Counted from the first letter of the stretch, positions 31,012 to 39,659 are shown. The stretch is 64,000 nt of DNA from JANXQG01 sp963709175 (GCA_963709175.1 CAVPVK010000007.1:310001-374000); one strand, 5' to 3'. Notes: generated by a model from the letters alone, not told the origin. Numbers and translations: made by a program.

Positions 31012-33413
31012 GTGACTTCCCCGACGAAAAACGGACATGCGGCCGCGGGTGTTGCCGAGACTGTTGCCCCCGACCTGCAAACCCTGGCCCTGGCCTATCT
31101 TGCTGGCGGCGTTTCGTTGGTTCCTTGTAGCTCCAAGACAAAGCAACCTGACTTTAACCTGTTGCCGAAGGATGAAGACCGGCAAGGCAACGTGGAAACC
31201 TTACCAGGCGGAGCCGAGCGACACCGGCGACGGTTGCCCGTTGGTTCAAGCGGGGCTGTCAGAGCGTGGCGGCCATCGGCGGCAAGGTCTCCGGCGGTTT
31301 GCTGATCATCGATTTTGACGATGCCCGGTTCTATGAAGCGTGGAAGGTCCAAGTTGGAAGCCTTGCCGATGGCTTGCCCGTCCAACGGACAGGCCGAGAG
31401 GGCGGCGGCTATCAAGTTGCCTTACGTTGCCCCGAGCCGGGCCAGAATGACAAAGCTGGCATGGGTTCCCGACGAAACCGAAGAGACCGGCCGGAAGTGT
31501 GCAATCGAGACACGGGCGAGGGCGGTTATGCGGTCATGCCCGGCAGTCTTCACCCGAGCGGCCGGCGATACGAAGCAATCAGCGGCGACTTTGCCAGCGA
31601 TACCCACCGTGCCCCAGGCCGTTGCCGATGCGCTGTTGGAAGCGGCCCGGAAGCTTGGACGAAGCCCCATTGACCCGGCAAGCAAATGGAAGCCCGGCGA
31701 AAAGGCGGCCGAGACAAGCGAGAAACACAGGGCCGGATCCAACGGTCAGGCAAGCGTTATCGACGAGTACAATCAGCGCGATCACCATTGAAGCCGAATT
31801 GAAGGCCCGCGGATACATCCAAACGGCGACCGATGGAAGCGGCCCGGCGGCAAGAGCCTGTCTGTCTTCGTCAGTGAGGGGCGGTCGTTCCACCATTCGC
31901 AGCAACGACCCGTTAAGCGACGGTTATTGGCATCGGCCTTTTGACGTGTTCTGTCGAGTTTGAACACGGCGGCGACTGCAAAGAGGCGGTCAAGGCCGCG
32001 GCCGAGTTGCTTGGAATCAAGTCGAGTAAGAAAAAGAAAACCAGTGGTCATAAGAACACAAGTGAATCATTCCCCCTTACTGACACTGGCCTTGCCGAGC
32101 GGTTTGCAAACCAGCACGGCGGAGCGGTTCGCTACTGTCACGCGTGGGGCAAGTCTCTCTGTTGGGACAAGCAACGATGGAAGATTGACGATCAAGGAGC
32201 GATTGACCAATTGGCAAAGCAAACGGCCCGGTCGATTCTGGCCGAAGCGGCCAACGAGCCCGACGACGACGACCGTAAGGCCCTGGTGAGTTTCGCCCAT
32301 AGTGCGGAATCCGCCCACAAGCGAGAGGCCATGTTGAAGCTTGCACGGAGCGAGCCGCCTATTCCAATCGTGCCGGCGGCCCTCGACAAAGACCCTTGGA
32401 TTTTCAATTGTCCAAACGGCAGCATCGACCTGCACACCGGCAAGTTATGCGAACACCGCCGCGAAGACTACATCACCAAACTCTGCCCGGTCGAATACCA
32501 GCCCGACGCCCCATGCCCGACTTGGCTGAAGACTCTTGACCGGATATTTGACGGCGACCACGACGTTACCGGCTACCTGCAACGGTTCATCGGCTATTGC
32601 CTCACCGGCGACGTATCGGAGCAGATTTTCAATATCTGGCATGGCGTGGGGGCCAACGGCAAAAGCACGGTAGCAAACGCCCTAATGGAAATGTTGGGCC
32701 CTGACTACGCCATGAAAGCCGCGGCTGATTTGCTCCTACAAAAGTATGGCAACGAACACCCTACCGCCCTGACCGACCTGCACGGCAAACGCTTTGTCGC
32801 GTGCATCGAAACGGACGACGGGCGGCGAATGGCGGAATCACTGGTCAAAGAACTGACCGGCGGCGACATAATCCGAGCCCGACGAATGAGAGAAGACTAC
32901 TGGGAGTTTTCCCCGACCCACAAGGTTGTACTTGCGTGCAACCATCGGCCGACGGTTCGCGGCACGGACCATGCGATATGGCGACGGCTAAGGCTGGTCC
33001 CTTTTAGCGTGGTCATCCCGCCGCACGAGCGAGACAAGCACCTGCCCGCGAAGCTTCGGGCGGAACTGGCGGGCATCCTGGCATGGGCGGTCCGCGGTTG
33101 TCTCGATTGGCAGCGGCAGGGTTTGGGCGAGCCAAAGGCGGTTGTCGAGGCCACCGCGGAATACCAGACCGCCGAGGATACGTTGCGGAACTTCATCCAA
33201 GATTGTTGCACCACCGGGCCCGGGGCCAGAGTCAAGGCCGCGGCCCTGTTGGATTCCTACCGCGAGTGGTCAGGCGATCGGCATATTACGGTCAGGAAGT
33301 TGACGGGGATACTAACCGAAGTGGGTATCCAGAAATATACAAACAACGGTCTTTGGTATCGCGGCGTGGGGCTGTTGGACAACGGAACAACGGAACAACG
33401 GAACGATTTTTAG
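31012..33413 (+). CDS. Prim-Pol/D5-type primase-helicase, replication initiator (N-terminal half frameshifted)
   Basis: Start GTG at 31012, one base after the previous stop, with GGGAGG upstream. Read across shifts it is a protein of about 800 residues. The first third is a bifunctional primase-polymerase (LALAYLAGGVSLVPCSSKTK; TVARWFKRGCQSVAAIGGKV; GGLLIIDFDDARFYEAW; GEGGYAVMPGSLHPSGRRYE). About nine single-base shifts fall between 31170 and 31965. From 31965 the frame is clean: a D5_N-like segment (WIFNCPNGSIDLHTGKL) and a superfamily-3 helicase with Walker A GVGANGKST and sensor-like region KVVLACNHRP. The architecture is that of plasmid, satellite and island replication proteins that prime and unwind at their own origin. 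With so many shifts it may be non-functional if they are real. Confidence 0.8.
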
Positions 33414-33476
33414 GTATAAGCAGCTGCTATTAGCCTCGCGAAGAGGGTTAACCAGTAGTTTCCTTCCGTTGTTCCG
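33381..33476. repeat. GGAACAAC iterations and inverted repeat
   Basis: A nine-base unit (ACGGAACAA) is iterated about three times at 33381-33407, at the very end of the helicase gene. Its complement TTCCGTTGTTCCG recurs at 33464-33476, giving a 13-base inverted repeat with 33391-33403 across 60 bases. Next to a replication gene this could be an origin or autoregulatory site; a large terminator hairpin is the alternative. Confidence 0.4.
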
Positions 33477-33521
33477 TTCTTCCGTAACAATGGATAAATC
33501 AGGAAGGCATGGAAAGGATAT

Positions 33522-33782
33522 ATGGCAAGACGCAAGACAAAGCGGCCGATTTCGGAAAGCTGGATCCCCGCCGAGGCCATGCTCCCCGACAGCATTGAAG
33601 AAATCGAGGCCGGCAAGCCCGACCGGTCCGCAAGAGTAGCGAGCGATTTGCAATCCCCGCCGATGATTCAACGCGAGTTATTCACCTATCGGCCGGCGTC
33701 GTGGGAACTGCCTTTTATTGCCCCGATGACAACAACCGCGGCAACACCGGCGACGAACAGCCCCGCAAACTTCGGGGAATGA
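33522..33782 (+). CDS. Small element protein of unknown function
   Basis: 86 residues from ATG at 33522 (MARRKTKRPISESWIPAEAM) preceded by GGAAAGGA. The N-terminus is basic, the middle acidic (LPDSIEEIEAGKPD), the end Thr/Ala/Pro-rich. No domain is recognised. It lies between the helicase and the Toprim gene on the same strand. Its last bases (CGGGGAATGACC) resemble the end of the Toprim gene near 34764-34776, hinting at a small internal duplication. Confidence 0.45.
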   Translation: MARRKTKRPISESWIPAEAMLPDSIEEIEAGKPDRSARVASDLQSPPMIQRELFTYRPASWELPFIAPMTTTAATPATNSPANFGE

Positions 33783-33825
33783 CCCTTGCAACATCGGAAC
33801 GATTATCAGAAGCAACCAGAAAACA

Positions 33826-34772
33826 ATGGCAACCACCTTCCGAACCAAAAACCGAAGCCTGGCCGACGCAGCGGCGACAACGCTTGAAGCCGAACGGCCG
33901 ATGACGTTGCGGCAGTTGTTCTACCGGCTGGTATCGGCCGGCGAGATTCGCAACAGGCCCGCCGAGTATGGCCGGTTGGGGAAGGTCATGACTCGATTGC
34001 GTGAAGCCGGCGACGTGCCGCGGTCGTGGCTGGTTGACCATACCCGGGCGACGTTGAAGCCGTCAAGCTGGTCCGGGCTGGCCGACTATGCCGATTCCGT
34101 GCGAGCCTGTTACCGGCGGAACTTTTGGGCGAGCCTGTCTCACCATGTTGAAATCTTTGTCAAGAAAGACGCGGTTGCCGGCACGATTCAACCCGTCACG
34201 GAGGAATACGATATTGCCTTGCGGGTGTGCCGCGGCTATTCGTCCATTTCGTTTGCGGAGGAGATTGCGGACTTATGGCGAGGAATCGAAAAGCCGATTT
34301 TCGCCTTTTACCTTGGGGATTTTGACCCGAGCGGTTTCGACCTGGAAAGGGACTTGCAGAAAAACTTGAACGCTATAGCGGGCTGTCTGACTTTGTTTGG
34401 TAGCGGTTGGGGGTCATCGAAACAGATTTTGACGACCATGACCTAGTACGGTTGCCCTTGAAGCGGAACAAGTCAGGGGAGTTATCAGACAAGCGAGCGG
34501 CCGGTTTCATCCGGCAGTATGGCAGCGATTGTGCCGAGATTGACGCGATACCGCCTACGGAACTGCGGCGACGGGTTGAAGAGGCAATCTTGCGGCACGT
34601 GCCCGCGGTCGAGTGGAGCAAGCTGCAAGGCATCGAACGATTGGAACAGGAAAAACCTGACAAGCATCCTTGGGGCCCTGCAAGCCGCGGGATAGAAAGC
34701 GTATCTAGGTTCGGTTTCGCAACACCCCCGGCAACATCGGGGCAGAAAACGATAGAAACCATCGGGGAATGA
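33826..34772 (+). CDS. Toprim-domain protein, topoisomerase VI A-like, with frameshift and nonsense codon
   Basis: Start ATG at 33826 (MATTFRTKNRSLADAAATTL). The N-terminal part matches the winged-helix segment of stand-alone Spo11/TopoVI-A-like proteins of mobile elements (MTLRQLFYRLVSAGEI, YGRLGKVMTRLREAGDVPRS). A Toprim acidic motif follows (FAFYLGDFDPSGFDLERDL). Near 34365 a base is missing; the next frame continues (ERYSGLSDFVW), meets TAG at 34410-34412, and then reads RLGVIETDFDDHDLVRLPLK to the stop at 34772. TAG could be CAG or a tyrosine codon mutated once. Complete, it would be about 315 residues. A nuclease or topoisomerase-like role in element replication or defence is inferred; no partner TopoVI-B gene is present. 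Confidence 0.6.
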
Positions 34773-34871
34773 CCACTAAGCAATCGGATTACTAATCGGA
34801 AACCCGCCCGCCCGCGGCCGCACGGGTGGGGGCGGATAACCACACCTGCGGCAGCTATGAGGAGTTTTGAA

Positions 34872-35115
34872 GTGAACGAGAACGAGAAATTGGAAGCGAT
34901 TGTCCGGCAGAATCCAAAACGCACTGAGCGCCGTGGTGAAGCTTTTGCCCTTGCCCAAACCGAGTCCGGCGGACGGCTAAATACGATCCCGCCCGGCGTG
35001 ACGGCCCTCGACAGCCCGGCCGGCGTTTTCTATGACCGAAGTTCCGTCATTTTAGGCGCACGTGCACGCCATGGGCTTGGCGGCCCGTGACGAACACCTG
35101 AATTTCATTCGATAA
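34872..35115 (+). CDS. Small element protein, one frameshift
   Basis: Start GTG at 34872, seven bases after GAGGAG at 34859-34864 (MNENEKLEAIVRQNPKRTER). After GVFYDRSSVIL an extra G near 35055 shifts frame; in the corrected frame it ends AHVHAMGLAARDEHLNFIR at the TAA 35113-35115, about 80 residues. Without correction it would end at 35090. No domain is recognised. The strong ribosome site supports it as a real gene. Confidence 0.5.
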
Positions 35116-35140
35116 CCAGCCAACCAAGGAGAAATTTGAA

Positions 35141-35866
35141 ATGTCGAAATTGAGAGACTTTGTTGCCGGCCGTGGCGGTCTGGCATCGCGGCATCACGTA
35201 TGGAGACAGCCCCGATTTTTGGGAAGCGGAAGAGGGCGACAGAAGAGAAGACAACGGCCGCGGAGGGCCAGACAATGGCCGACTTTGTCCGAAGTGGCTG
35301 GGTGGACCATCGCCAACGGACTGGCCCATGAAACGACTGGGGCTTTCGTTTCTGACCAAGTCCGCGGGTTGTTCTCCCCGCCCGACTCCTCGGCCCCGCC
35401 CCCCGTACCTGATAACTTGTGCCTTGTCGAGAACGTGACGGAGTTTTTGCGGAGCGAAAGCACCGCAAGAGGCTTCCTGTGGGCACCGTCCGCGAGCGTG
35501 ATTACGGACTGGTGTCGGCCGGCAAGCCCGTTCAATATCCAGGGCCTAGCCCTGGTGCGGCTCTGGCCCGAGGGCAGCGGCGGCGAATATCGGGTTGCCG
35601 TTGAAAAGACAGCCCTGGTGCGACTGGTGGAAATCCAGCGGCGCCAATGCCAAGCCCAGCAACCCGCCCAGCAACCCGCGGCGGCCCCGCCCCCGCGGCC
35701 AAGCGAGGCCGAGCAAGAGCAAGCAAGGGCGGCCCTTGCATCGGCACGAAGAACACCGGGCCAAATTTTGTCGATGGAAAACGCGAAGTATTTCGAGGGC
35801 TTGCGAAAGGCGGAGGCCGAAGTGGCGGCACAGGCGGCCCAGGCGGCCGAGGCCAACGGAAAGTAA
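35141..35866 (+). CDS. Element protein of unknown function with coiled C-terminus
   Basis: Start ATG at 35141 (MSKLRDFVAGRGGL), 241 residues as given. The first third switches between more and less protein-like sequence in two frames (GITYGDSPDFWEAEEGDRRE in another frame near 35190-35250), so indels are likely. From about 35370 the frame reads well: NLCLVENVTEFLRSESTARG, NIQGLALVRLWPEGSGGEYR, then a Gln/Pro/Ala linker (QAQQPAQQPAAAPPPRPSEA) and an Ala/Glu-rich helix to the stop. No family is recognised. The next gene starts five bases later, so they are probably co-expressed. Confidence 0.4.
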   Translation: MSKLRDFVAGRGGLASRHHVWRQPRFLGSGRGRQKRRQRPRRARQWPTLSEVAGWTIANGLAHETTGAFVSDQVRGLFSPPDSSAPPPVPDNLCLVENVTEFLRSESTARGFLWAPSASVITDWCRPASPFNIQGLALVRLWPEGSGGEYRVAVEKTALVRLVEIQRRQCQAQQPAQQPAAAPPPRPSEAEQEQARAALASARRTPGQILSMENAKYFEGLRKAEAEVAAQAAQAAEANGK

Positions 35867-35870
35867 GAAA

Positions 35871-36261
35871 ATGTCAGAAAAAGTGAGCGTGCCGACGAAA
35901 AGGCGATGGCATCCTGATAACCGCGTTGGCGGCCGGCCGGACGATACGCCAGTCTGCCGCGGCCGCCGGCGTGAATGAACAAACGGTTTATCGGCGGTTG
36001 AAGGATGAGGCTTTCTCCGCCGAGGTGTCGCGGATTCGCGGCGAAACGATTAGCCGTGCGGCCGCGAAGCTGGCGGCGGCATCGACGCGAGCCGTTGACC
36101 GACTGGTCAAGCTGCTCAAAGGTCAATCCGAATCGGTCCAGCGGTCCGCCGCGGCGACGATCCTGGATGCTTCAATCAAGATGCGGACTGCCGACGAATT
36201 CGAGGCGAGACTACAAGCTTTGGAAAACGCAATTCTGAAAGAGGAAAGATATGGCCGTTAA
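35871..36261 (+). CDS. HTH protein resembling phage small-terminase/regulator type, one frameshift
   Basis: Start ATG at 35871 (MSEKVSVPTKRRWHPDN). An extra base near 35925 shifts frame; the rest reads LAAGRTIRQSAAAAGVNEQT and VYRRLKDEAFSAEVSRIRGE, a helix-turn-helix of the kind found in small terminase-like and island regulatory proteins, followed by long helices (AVDRLVKLLKGQSESVQRSA, EFEARLQALENAILKEERYG). Corrected length is about 129 residues. It overlaps the next gene by 11 bases. DNA binding is likely; whether it packages, regulates or replicates is unknown, and no large terminase accompanies it. Confidence 0.55.
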
Positions 36262-36819
36262 TAGCAGATTACGGAAACTGGAAGCATTCATAGCCAACCG
36301 ACAGGGCCGCATCACGGTCATGCGATTGGCCTTGCGGCATCAAGGGCGGCTCTTTGACTCGGGCACCTCGCTTGCGGACTGGCATATTCTGGACCCAGGC
36401 GAAGATGGGTCGAAACGTCGGGCCGCATGCGACCTGACACTGACCTACACTGAAGCGGAAATTTGGGAGAGGGCCGAAAGGGCGGGCTTGACTCGAAGAA
36501 CTGAAAAGCTTTTTAGGCCGCGGCCCGATGACCGCGGGCGAGCTGGCGGAGGCCGAACGTGAGCTTGCTTTTCCGTTGTCGGCGGAAGAGTTTGCCGCGA
36601 AGGTTGCGGCCGAAAGGCTTGTCGAGTTGCGGCAAGCGATTGTTGACGCGGCGGCAACGGCCGGCGTTGACGTGCCGGGCATGGCTGGACAAGCTGGACG
36701 ACTTGACGCCCGAGCAAGAGGCCGAGGCCGAGGCATGGCTTGCGGCCCACATGCCCGCCGTCGAGCAAGAGCCGGCGAGTGAGCTGGCCCCGACTGCGGA
36801 GGTTATCGAACAGGATTGA
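36251..36819 (+). CDS. Element protein of unknown function, two frameshifts
   Basis: Start ATG at 36251 inside the end of the previous gene (MAVNSRLRKLEAFIANRQGR). Coding sense moves to a second frame near 36490 (EELKSFLGRGPMTAGELAEA) and a third near 36682 (AWLDKLDDLTPEQEAEAEAW) before the stop at 36819. Corrected length is about 188 residues. It is predominantly helical, with an acidic C-terminus. No domain is recognised. The overlap with the HTH gene suggests a functional pair. Confidence 0.45.
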
Positions 36820-36907
36820 CGCCGGAGCGGGTCATTCTCCGGCGTGGCCGTGTGGCCCGCGGCGTCGTCCGCCGCGGCCCGCGGCCGGTTTTTGGAAGGA
36901 GAACGAA

Positions 36908-37186
36908 ATGCAAGCGATAACATGGAAACTGCTCTTGCGGGACTGTCCGGAGATTGCCGCACTGGTCACCGACTGCGAAAGCATCATCCGACACGAGCGT
37001 TGGCCGTGGTATTCCCGTTGGCTTGGCGATTCGCGTGAGTTTCGCCGTGCGGTCGATGCGGCGGCGTGGCAGTTGGGTTGCGACGCGGGCGATGTTCGCC
37101 GCGTAGCCTTGCCCGGGCTGTTGAATCACTATAGGACGACCAAAGAGCGATTGGGACGCAATCCTAGGGGGGTTCGTGCCGGATGA
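36908..37186 (+). CDS. Small helical element protein
   Basis: 92 residues from ATG at 36908, with a strong GAAGGAG ribosome site at 36896-36902 (MQAITWKLLLRDCPEIAALV). It is basic with several Trp and Arg (HERWPWYSRWLGDSREFRRA, RRVALPGLLNHYRTTKERLG), compatible with nucleic-acid binding. No family is recognised. It overlaps the next start by four bases (ATGA). Confidence 0.5.
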   Translation: MQAITWKLLLRDCPEIAALVTDCESIIRHERWPWYSRWLGDSREFRRAVDAAAWQLGCDAGDVRRVALPGLLNHYRTTKERLGRNPRGVRAG

Positions 37187-37350
37187 GCAAAAGTACACCC
37201 AAGCCCGAGAAGTTGCAACAGGTGCAATCCTCCGCAACGCGTTTTGAGTTTCGGACGGTTTGCCCGTACATTTGCCCGACGTGTCGGCATTTTGTGACCG
37301 TTCGCCCCTGCCCGGGTTGCCTTGCCCGGCAGGACGCCCCAGCGGGTTGA
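37183..37350 (+). CDS. 55-residue zinc-ribbon protein
   Basis: ATG at 37183 overlaps the previous stop (ATGA). The 55 residues carry two cysteine pairs in CPTCRHFVTVRPCPGC, a typical short zinc ribbon, after a basic N-terminus (SKSTPKPEKLQQVQ). A third Cys precedes the ribbon (VCPYIC). The stop at 37348-37350 overlaps a TTG from which a helical 28-codon stretch continues (VDLAATAARRNEQQAAAVQR) to 37434; a single-base shift would join the two into one protein of about 83 residues. Zn binding is inferred from motif only. Confidence 0.5.
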   Translation: MSKSTPKPEKLQQVQSSATRFEFRTVCPYICPTCRHFVTVRPCPGCLARQDAPAG

Positions 37351-37780
37351 CGGCGGTTGACCTGGCAGCGACGGCGGCAAGACGCAACGAGCAACAGGCG
37401 GCCGCGGTTCAACGAATGGCCGAGCATGGGTAAGGAAAACCCCTGCCGACTGATTGGGATACCGAAGACAAGCCGACGGCGGCCCCGCGTTTTTGCGGTC
37501 CCCAAGGGCAGCGGCGAAAATCTGTTGTTCCGGTTGTTGACAATCGAGGGCAACAATACGAAAATGGTTCTTGTCGGCTAACTACATCCGAGCCGGCAAG
37601 GGCTTCACAACCCTACGCAAGATTCTCCGATGGTTTCCAAAACAGGCTTCGGGCCCGGTTATCTGTGTGCATCTTCAAGCGTTGACCTGGCAAAGGCCAG
37701 CGAGCAAGACTTGCACGGCAACTTGCGTTGCTTGTGAAACAGGTAGCCGGGCCCGTGGTCTTTTCTGAAAGGAAAGAATC
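37351..37780 (+). other. Gap with weak coding signal before integrase
   Basis: About 430 bases. A 51-codon frame from ATG 37426 to 37581 (RLIGIPKTSRRRPRVFAVPK) reads like a basic small protein but lacks a convincing ribosome site. The remainder shows no gene. The promoter of the integrase gene should lie here, shortly before 37781. Confidence 0.35.
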
Positions 37781-39039
37781 GTGTCCGATTCAATCAAGGT
37801 AACGGTTGTCAGCGGCGGCCCGGGCAGGGCCCTGTTGCTGAAGTGGCTGGACCCCGAAACAGGGCAGCGGCGGTTCAAGTCGGCCAAGACGACGAAACGC
37901 AGCTTGAGGCCAACCAGAACAGCCGGGCTGCCTGGCAAAGGAACTGACGGAGGGCAAGTATGCCGGCGGCCGGAACACCTTTGTGGTTTGATTTCACCTA
38001 CGAAACACGCGATGAAGTCTTGACCGGACTTGCCCACAAGACGCGGAATCAACTCGCGACCGTCTTTGGGACCGTCGAACGGCTATTGTCCCCTGCCCGT
38101 ATTGGCGACGTGACGGCGGCCCGCCTAAGCAAGCTGGTGGGGGCCTTGCGTGAAGAGGGCAAGAGCCCTTACACGATCCGCAACTATCATGGCCCACTTC
38201 CGGGCGGCGTTGAATTGGGCAGTCCGTTGGCATGTTGGCGGCGGTCCCCGTATTCCCGGTTATTGCACGGGCCAAGAACCAAAAGAGTATGAAGGGCCGG
38301 CCAATCAGCGAGAAGGAATTTCAGGCCATGCTTGACGCGACGGCCGGCGTTGTCGGGGAGGCCGCGGCCGAATCCTGGCGGTACTATCTTGCGGTCCCTG
38401 TGGTTCAACGGACTTGCGGTTGCGGGAATCCTTGGAAGTCTATTGGGACCGACCGGACAAGCTTTGTGTTGACCTGTGAGGGCCCCTTCCCGATGCTGCG
38501 GATCCCCGCCGAGTTACAAAAGAACAACAACGACACCCTTTGGCCAATTGCCCCCGAATGGGGCGATATGCTCATGGCGGTCCCCGCGGCCGAGAGGCAC
38601 GGCCCGGTCTTTCCCCACCCAGGCGGCCATAGAGTCGCCGGATTACGTTTGTCACACCGTTTGCATGATCGGCAAGGCGGCCGACGTGGTCGTCAACCGA
38701 GCAACCAAGTTGAAGCTAAACAAGGCCACCGGCAAACGCGAGCCCGTGGAAGTCGTCAAATATGCCTCCTGCCACGACTTGCGGCGGTCGTTCGGTTTCC
38801 GTTGGGCGGATCGTATCGACACGTTCAAACTGCAAGAGCTGATGCGGCATTCAAGCATCGAGACAACCCGGCGATTCTACGTTGGGCGGAATGCTCAAAA
38901 CACGGCGGCCAACCTGTGGGCGGCCCGCGACAGGGCAACAGCCGACGAACAGCCCGCGGGGCGCAACACTTCTGACAACAAAGCGGCCGCGAAAGAAATT
39001 CCAGCGGCCGAGGAAACGGCGGAAACTGTTGCGTTGTAA
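37781..39039 (+). CDS. Tyrosine recombinase (phage-type integrase), multiply frameshifted
   Basis: Start GTG at 37781 after AAAGGA. Read across about seven shifts it is a protein of about 420 residues. It has an arm-binding N-terminus (VVSGGPGRALLLKWLDPETG), a core-binding SAM-like domain (LSPARIGDVTAARLSKLVGA, EEGKSPYTIRNY, FRAALNWAVRWH) and a catalytic domain. The first catalytic Arg block appears as LRLRESLEVYW near 38415-38450. The frame from 38476 to the stop is clean and contains HDLRRSFGFRWA (His-x-x-Arg) and LMRHSSIETTRRFYV (His and nucleophile Tyr). The stop lies at the first base of the right attachment repeat, as usual for integrases of tRNA-targeting elements. If all shifts were real the element would be immobile. 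Confidence 0.82.
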
Positions 39040-39095
39040 GCGGATGGGGAGGGATTCGAACCCCCGGTGGACTTTCGCCCACTTCGGTTTTCAAG
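39039..39095. repeat. attR: 57-bp core repeat within tRNA-Ser
   Basis: Identical to 29529-29585. It begins at the last base of the integrase stop codon and ends at the first base of the anticodon loop of the intact tRNA gene, so integration regenerated the 3' half of the tRNA. Confidence 0.93.
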
Positions 39096-39127
39096 ACCGA
39101 CGCAATAGACCACTCTGCCACCCATCC
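39041..39127 (-). tRNA. tRNA-Ser(UGA)
   Basis: 87 nt on the minus strand. Acceptor stem GGATGGG/CCCATCC with discriminator G, anticodon stem TCGGT/ACCGA with loop CTTGAAA giving anticodon TGA, a long variable arm (GTGG/CCAC) typical of serine tRNA, and TTCGAAT in the T loop. CCA is not encoded. The gene is the integration target of the element on its 3' side. Confidence 0.95.
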
Positions 39128-39421
39128 TAGTCTATTAATCACGGGCTATCCAAAAGGCCGCCTGCGGCCACACGCCTCCTTTTTTACCACGTAACCGCCC
39201 TGATGGGAAGGATATCGCAAAAACTGCAGAAAGGCCCGTCAGGCGGGCAATCCCAAGTTTCGATTAAATAAACTGACAGGGTAAACTTTGCACCGTGAGT
39301 GCTATACAAACAAATATGGCATTCAAAATAGACTGTCGCCTATGCTGGCATGACCGCATGGGCACCTTTCGTCGCTGAAGCTTCGAACACACATTCGAGC
39401 TTTCTCGAAAAAGGCATTTCA

Positions 39422-39556
39422 ATGGCCCGTTTCGTGGCTGCATTCTGGTTTCAGTTCTTGGTCTGGTTGCGGGCTTCGTCTCGTCCGCCCGAGCGCAGAC
39501 CACGATCGACACATGGAACGGCACGGCCGGTTTCTTTGCAAATCCGGGCAACTGGA
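39422..39556 (+). pseudogene. 5' stub of a PATR/PEP-CTERM-type gene
   Basis: ATG at 39422, with frame moving by one base almost at once, gives a signal peptide (GCILVSVLGLVAGFVSSARA) followed by QTTIDTWNGTAGFFANPGNW, the usual start of autotransporter-associated repeat proteins, in which a W-N-G strand and a GNWS motif follow the leader. Coding sense stops at the palindromic repeat at 39563-39606, with no repeats or anchor after it. It looks like the remnant of a gene from which almost everything was deleted. The 39128-39421 stretch upstream has no gene; a GGCCGC/GCGGCC hairpin lies at 39156-39169. Confidence 0.6.
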
Positions 39557-39562
39557 GCGCCG

Positions 39563-39606
39563 CCTGTCGCGGCGGGCTTTCCCGAGCTTGGACCTGCCGC
39601 GGCAGC
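39563..39606. repeat. Palindromic repeat with conserved 16-nt loop, copy 2
   Basis: Arms 39563-39576 and 39593-39606 pair over 13 of 14 positions, counting two G-U pairs. The loop CTTTCCCGAGCTTGGA (39577-39592) is the exact reverse complement of the loop in copy 1 at 6638-6653. Relative to the adjacent PATR sequence both copies have the same orientation. Confidence 0.75.
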
Positions 39607-39659
39607 CGGTTTTTTGGGCCGCCGCCGTGGATCGCACCATGTGTGCCTTGACTGGACAA

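Larger units (their letters stand above)
29529..39095. mobile_element. 9.5-kb integrative element in tRNA-Ser(UGA)
   Basis: Bounded by 57-bp direct repeats, one regenerating the 3' half of tRNA-Ser at the right end. A tyrosine integrase ends directly at the right repeat. The interior carries a HTH protein, a Prim-Pol/superfamily-3 helicase replication protein, a Toprim protein, a small HTH protein, a zinc-ribbon protein and several unknowns, all on the plus strand. Capsid, terminase large subunit, portal and conjugation genes are absent, so it fits a satellite or replicating genomic island, not a complete phage or conjugative element. At least 24 single-base frame breaks and one nonsense codon occur inside it, far denser than in most of the flanks. 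Confidence 0.88.
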
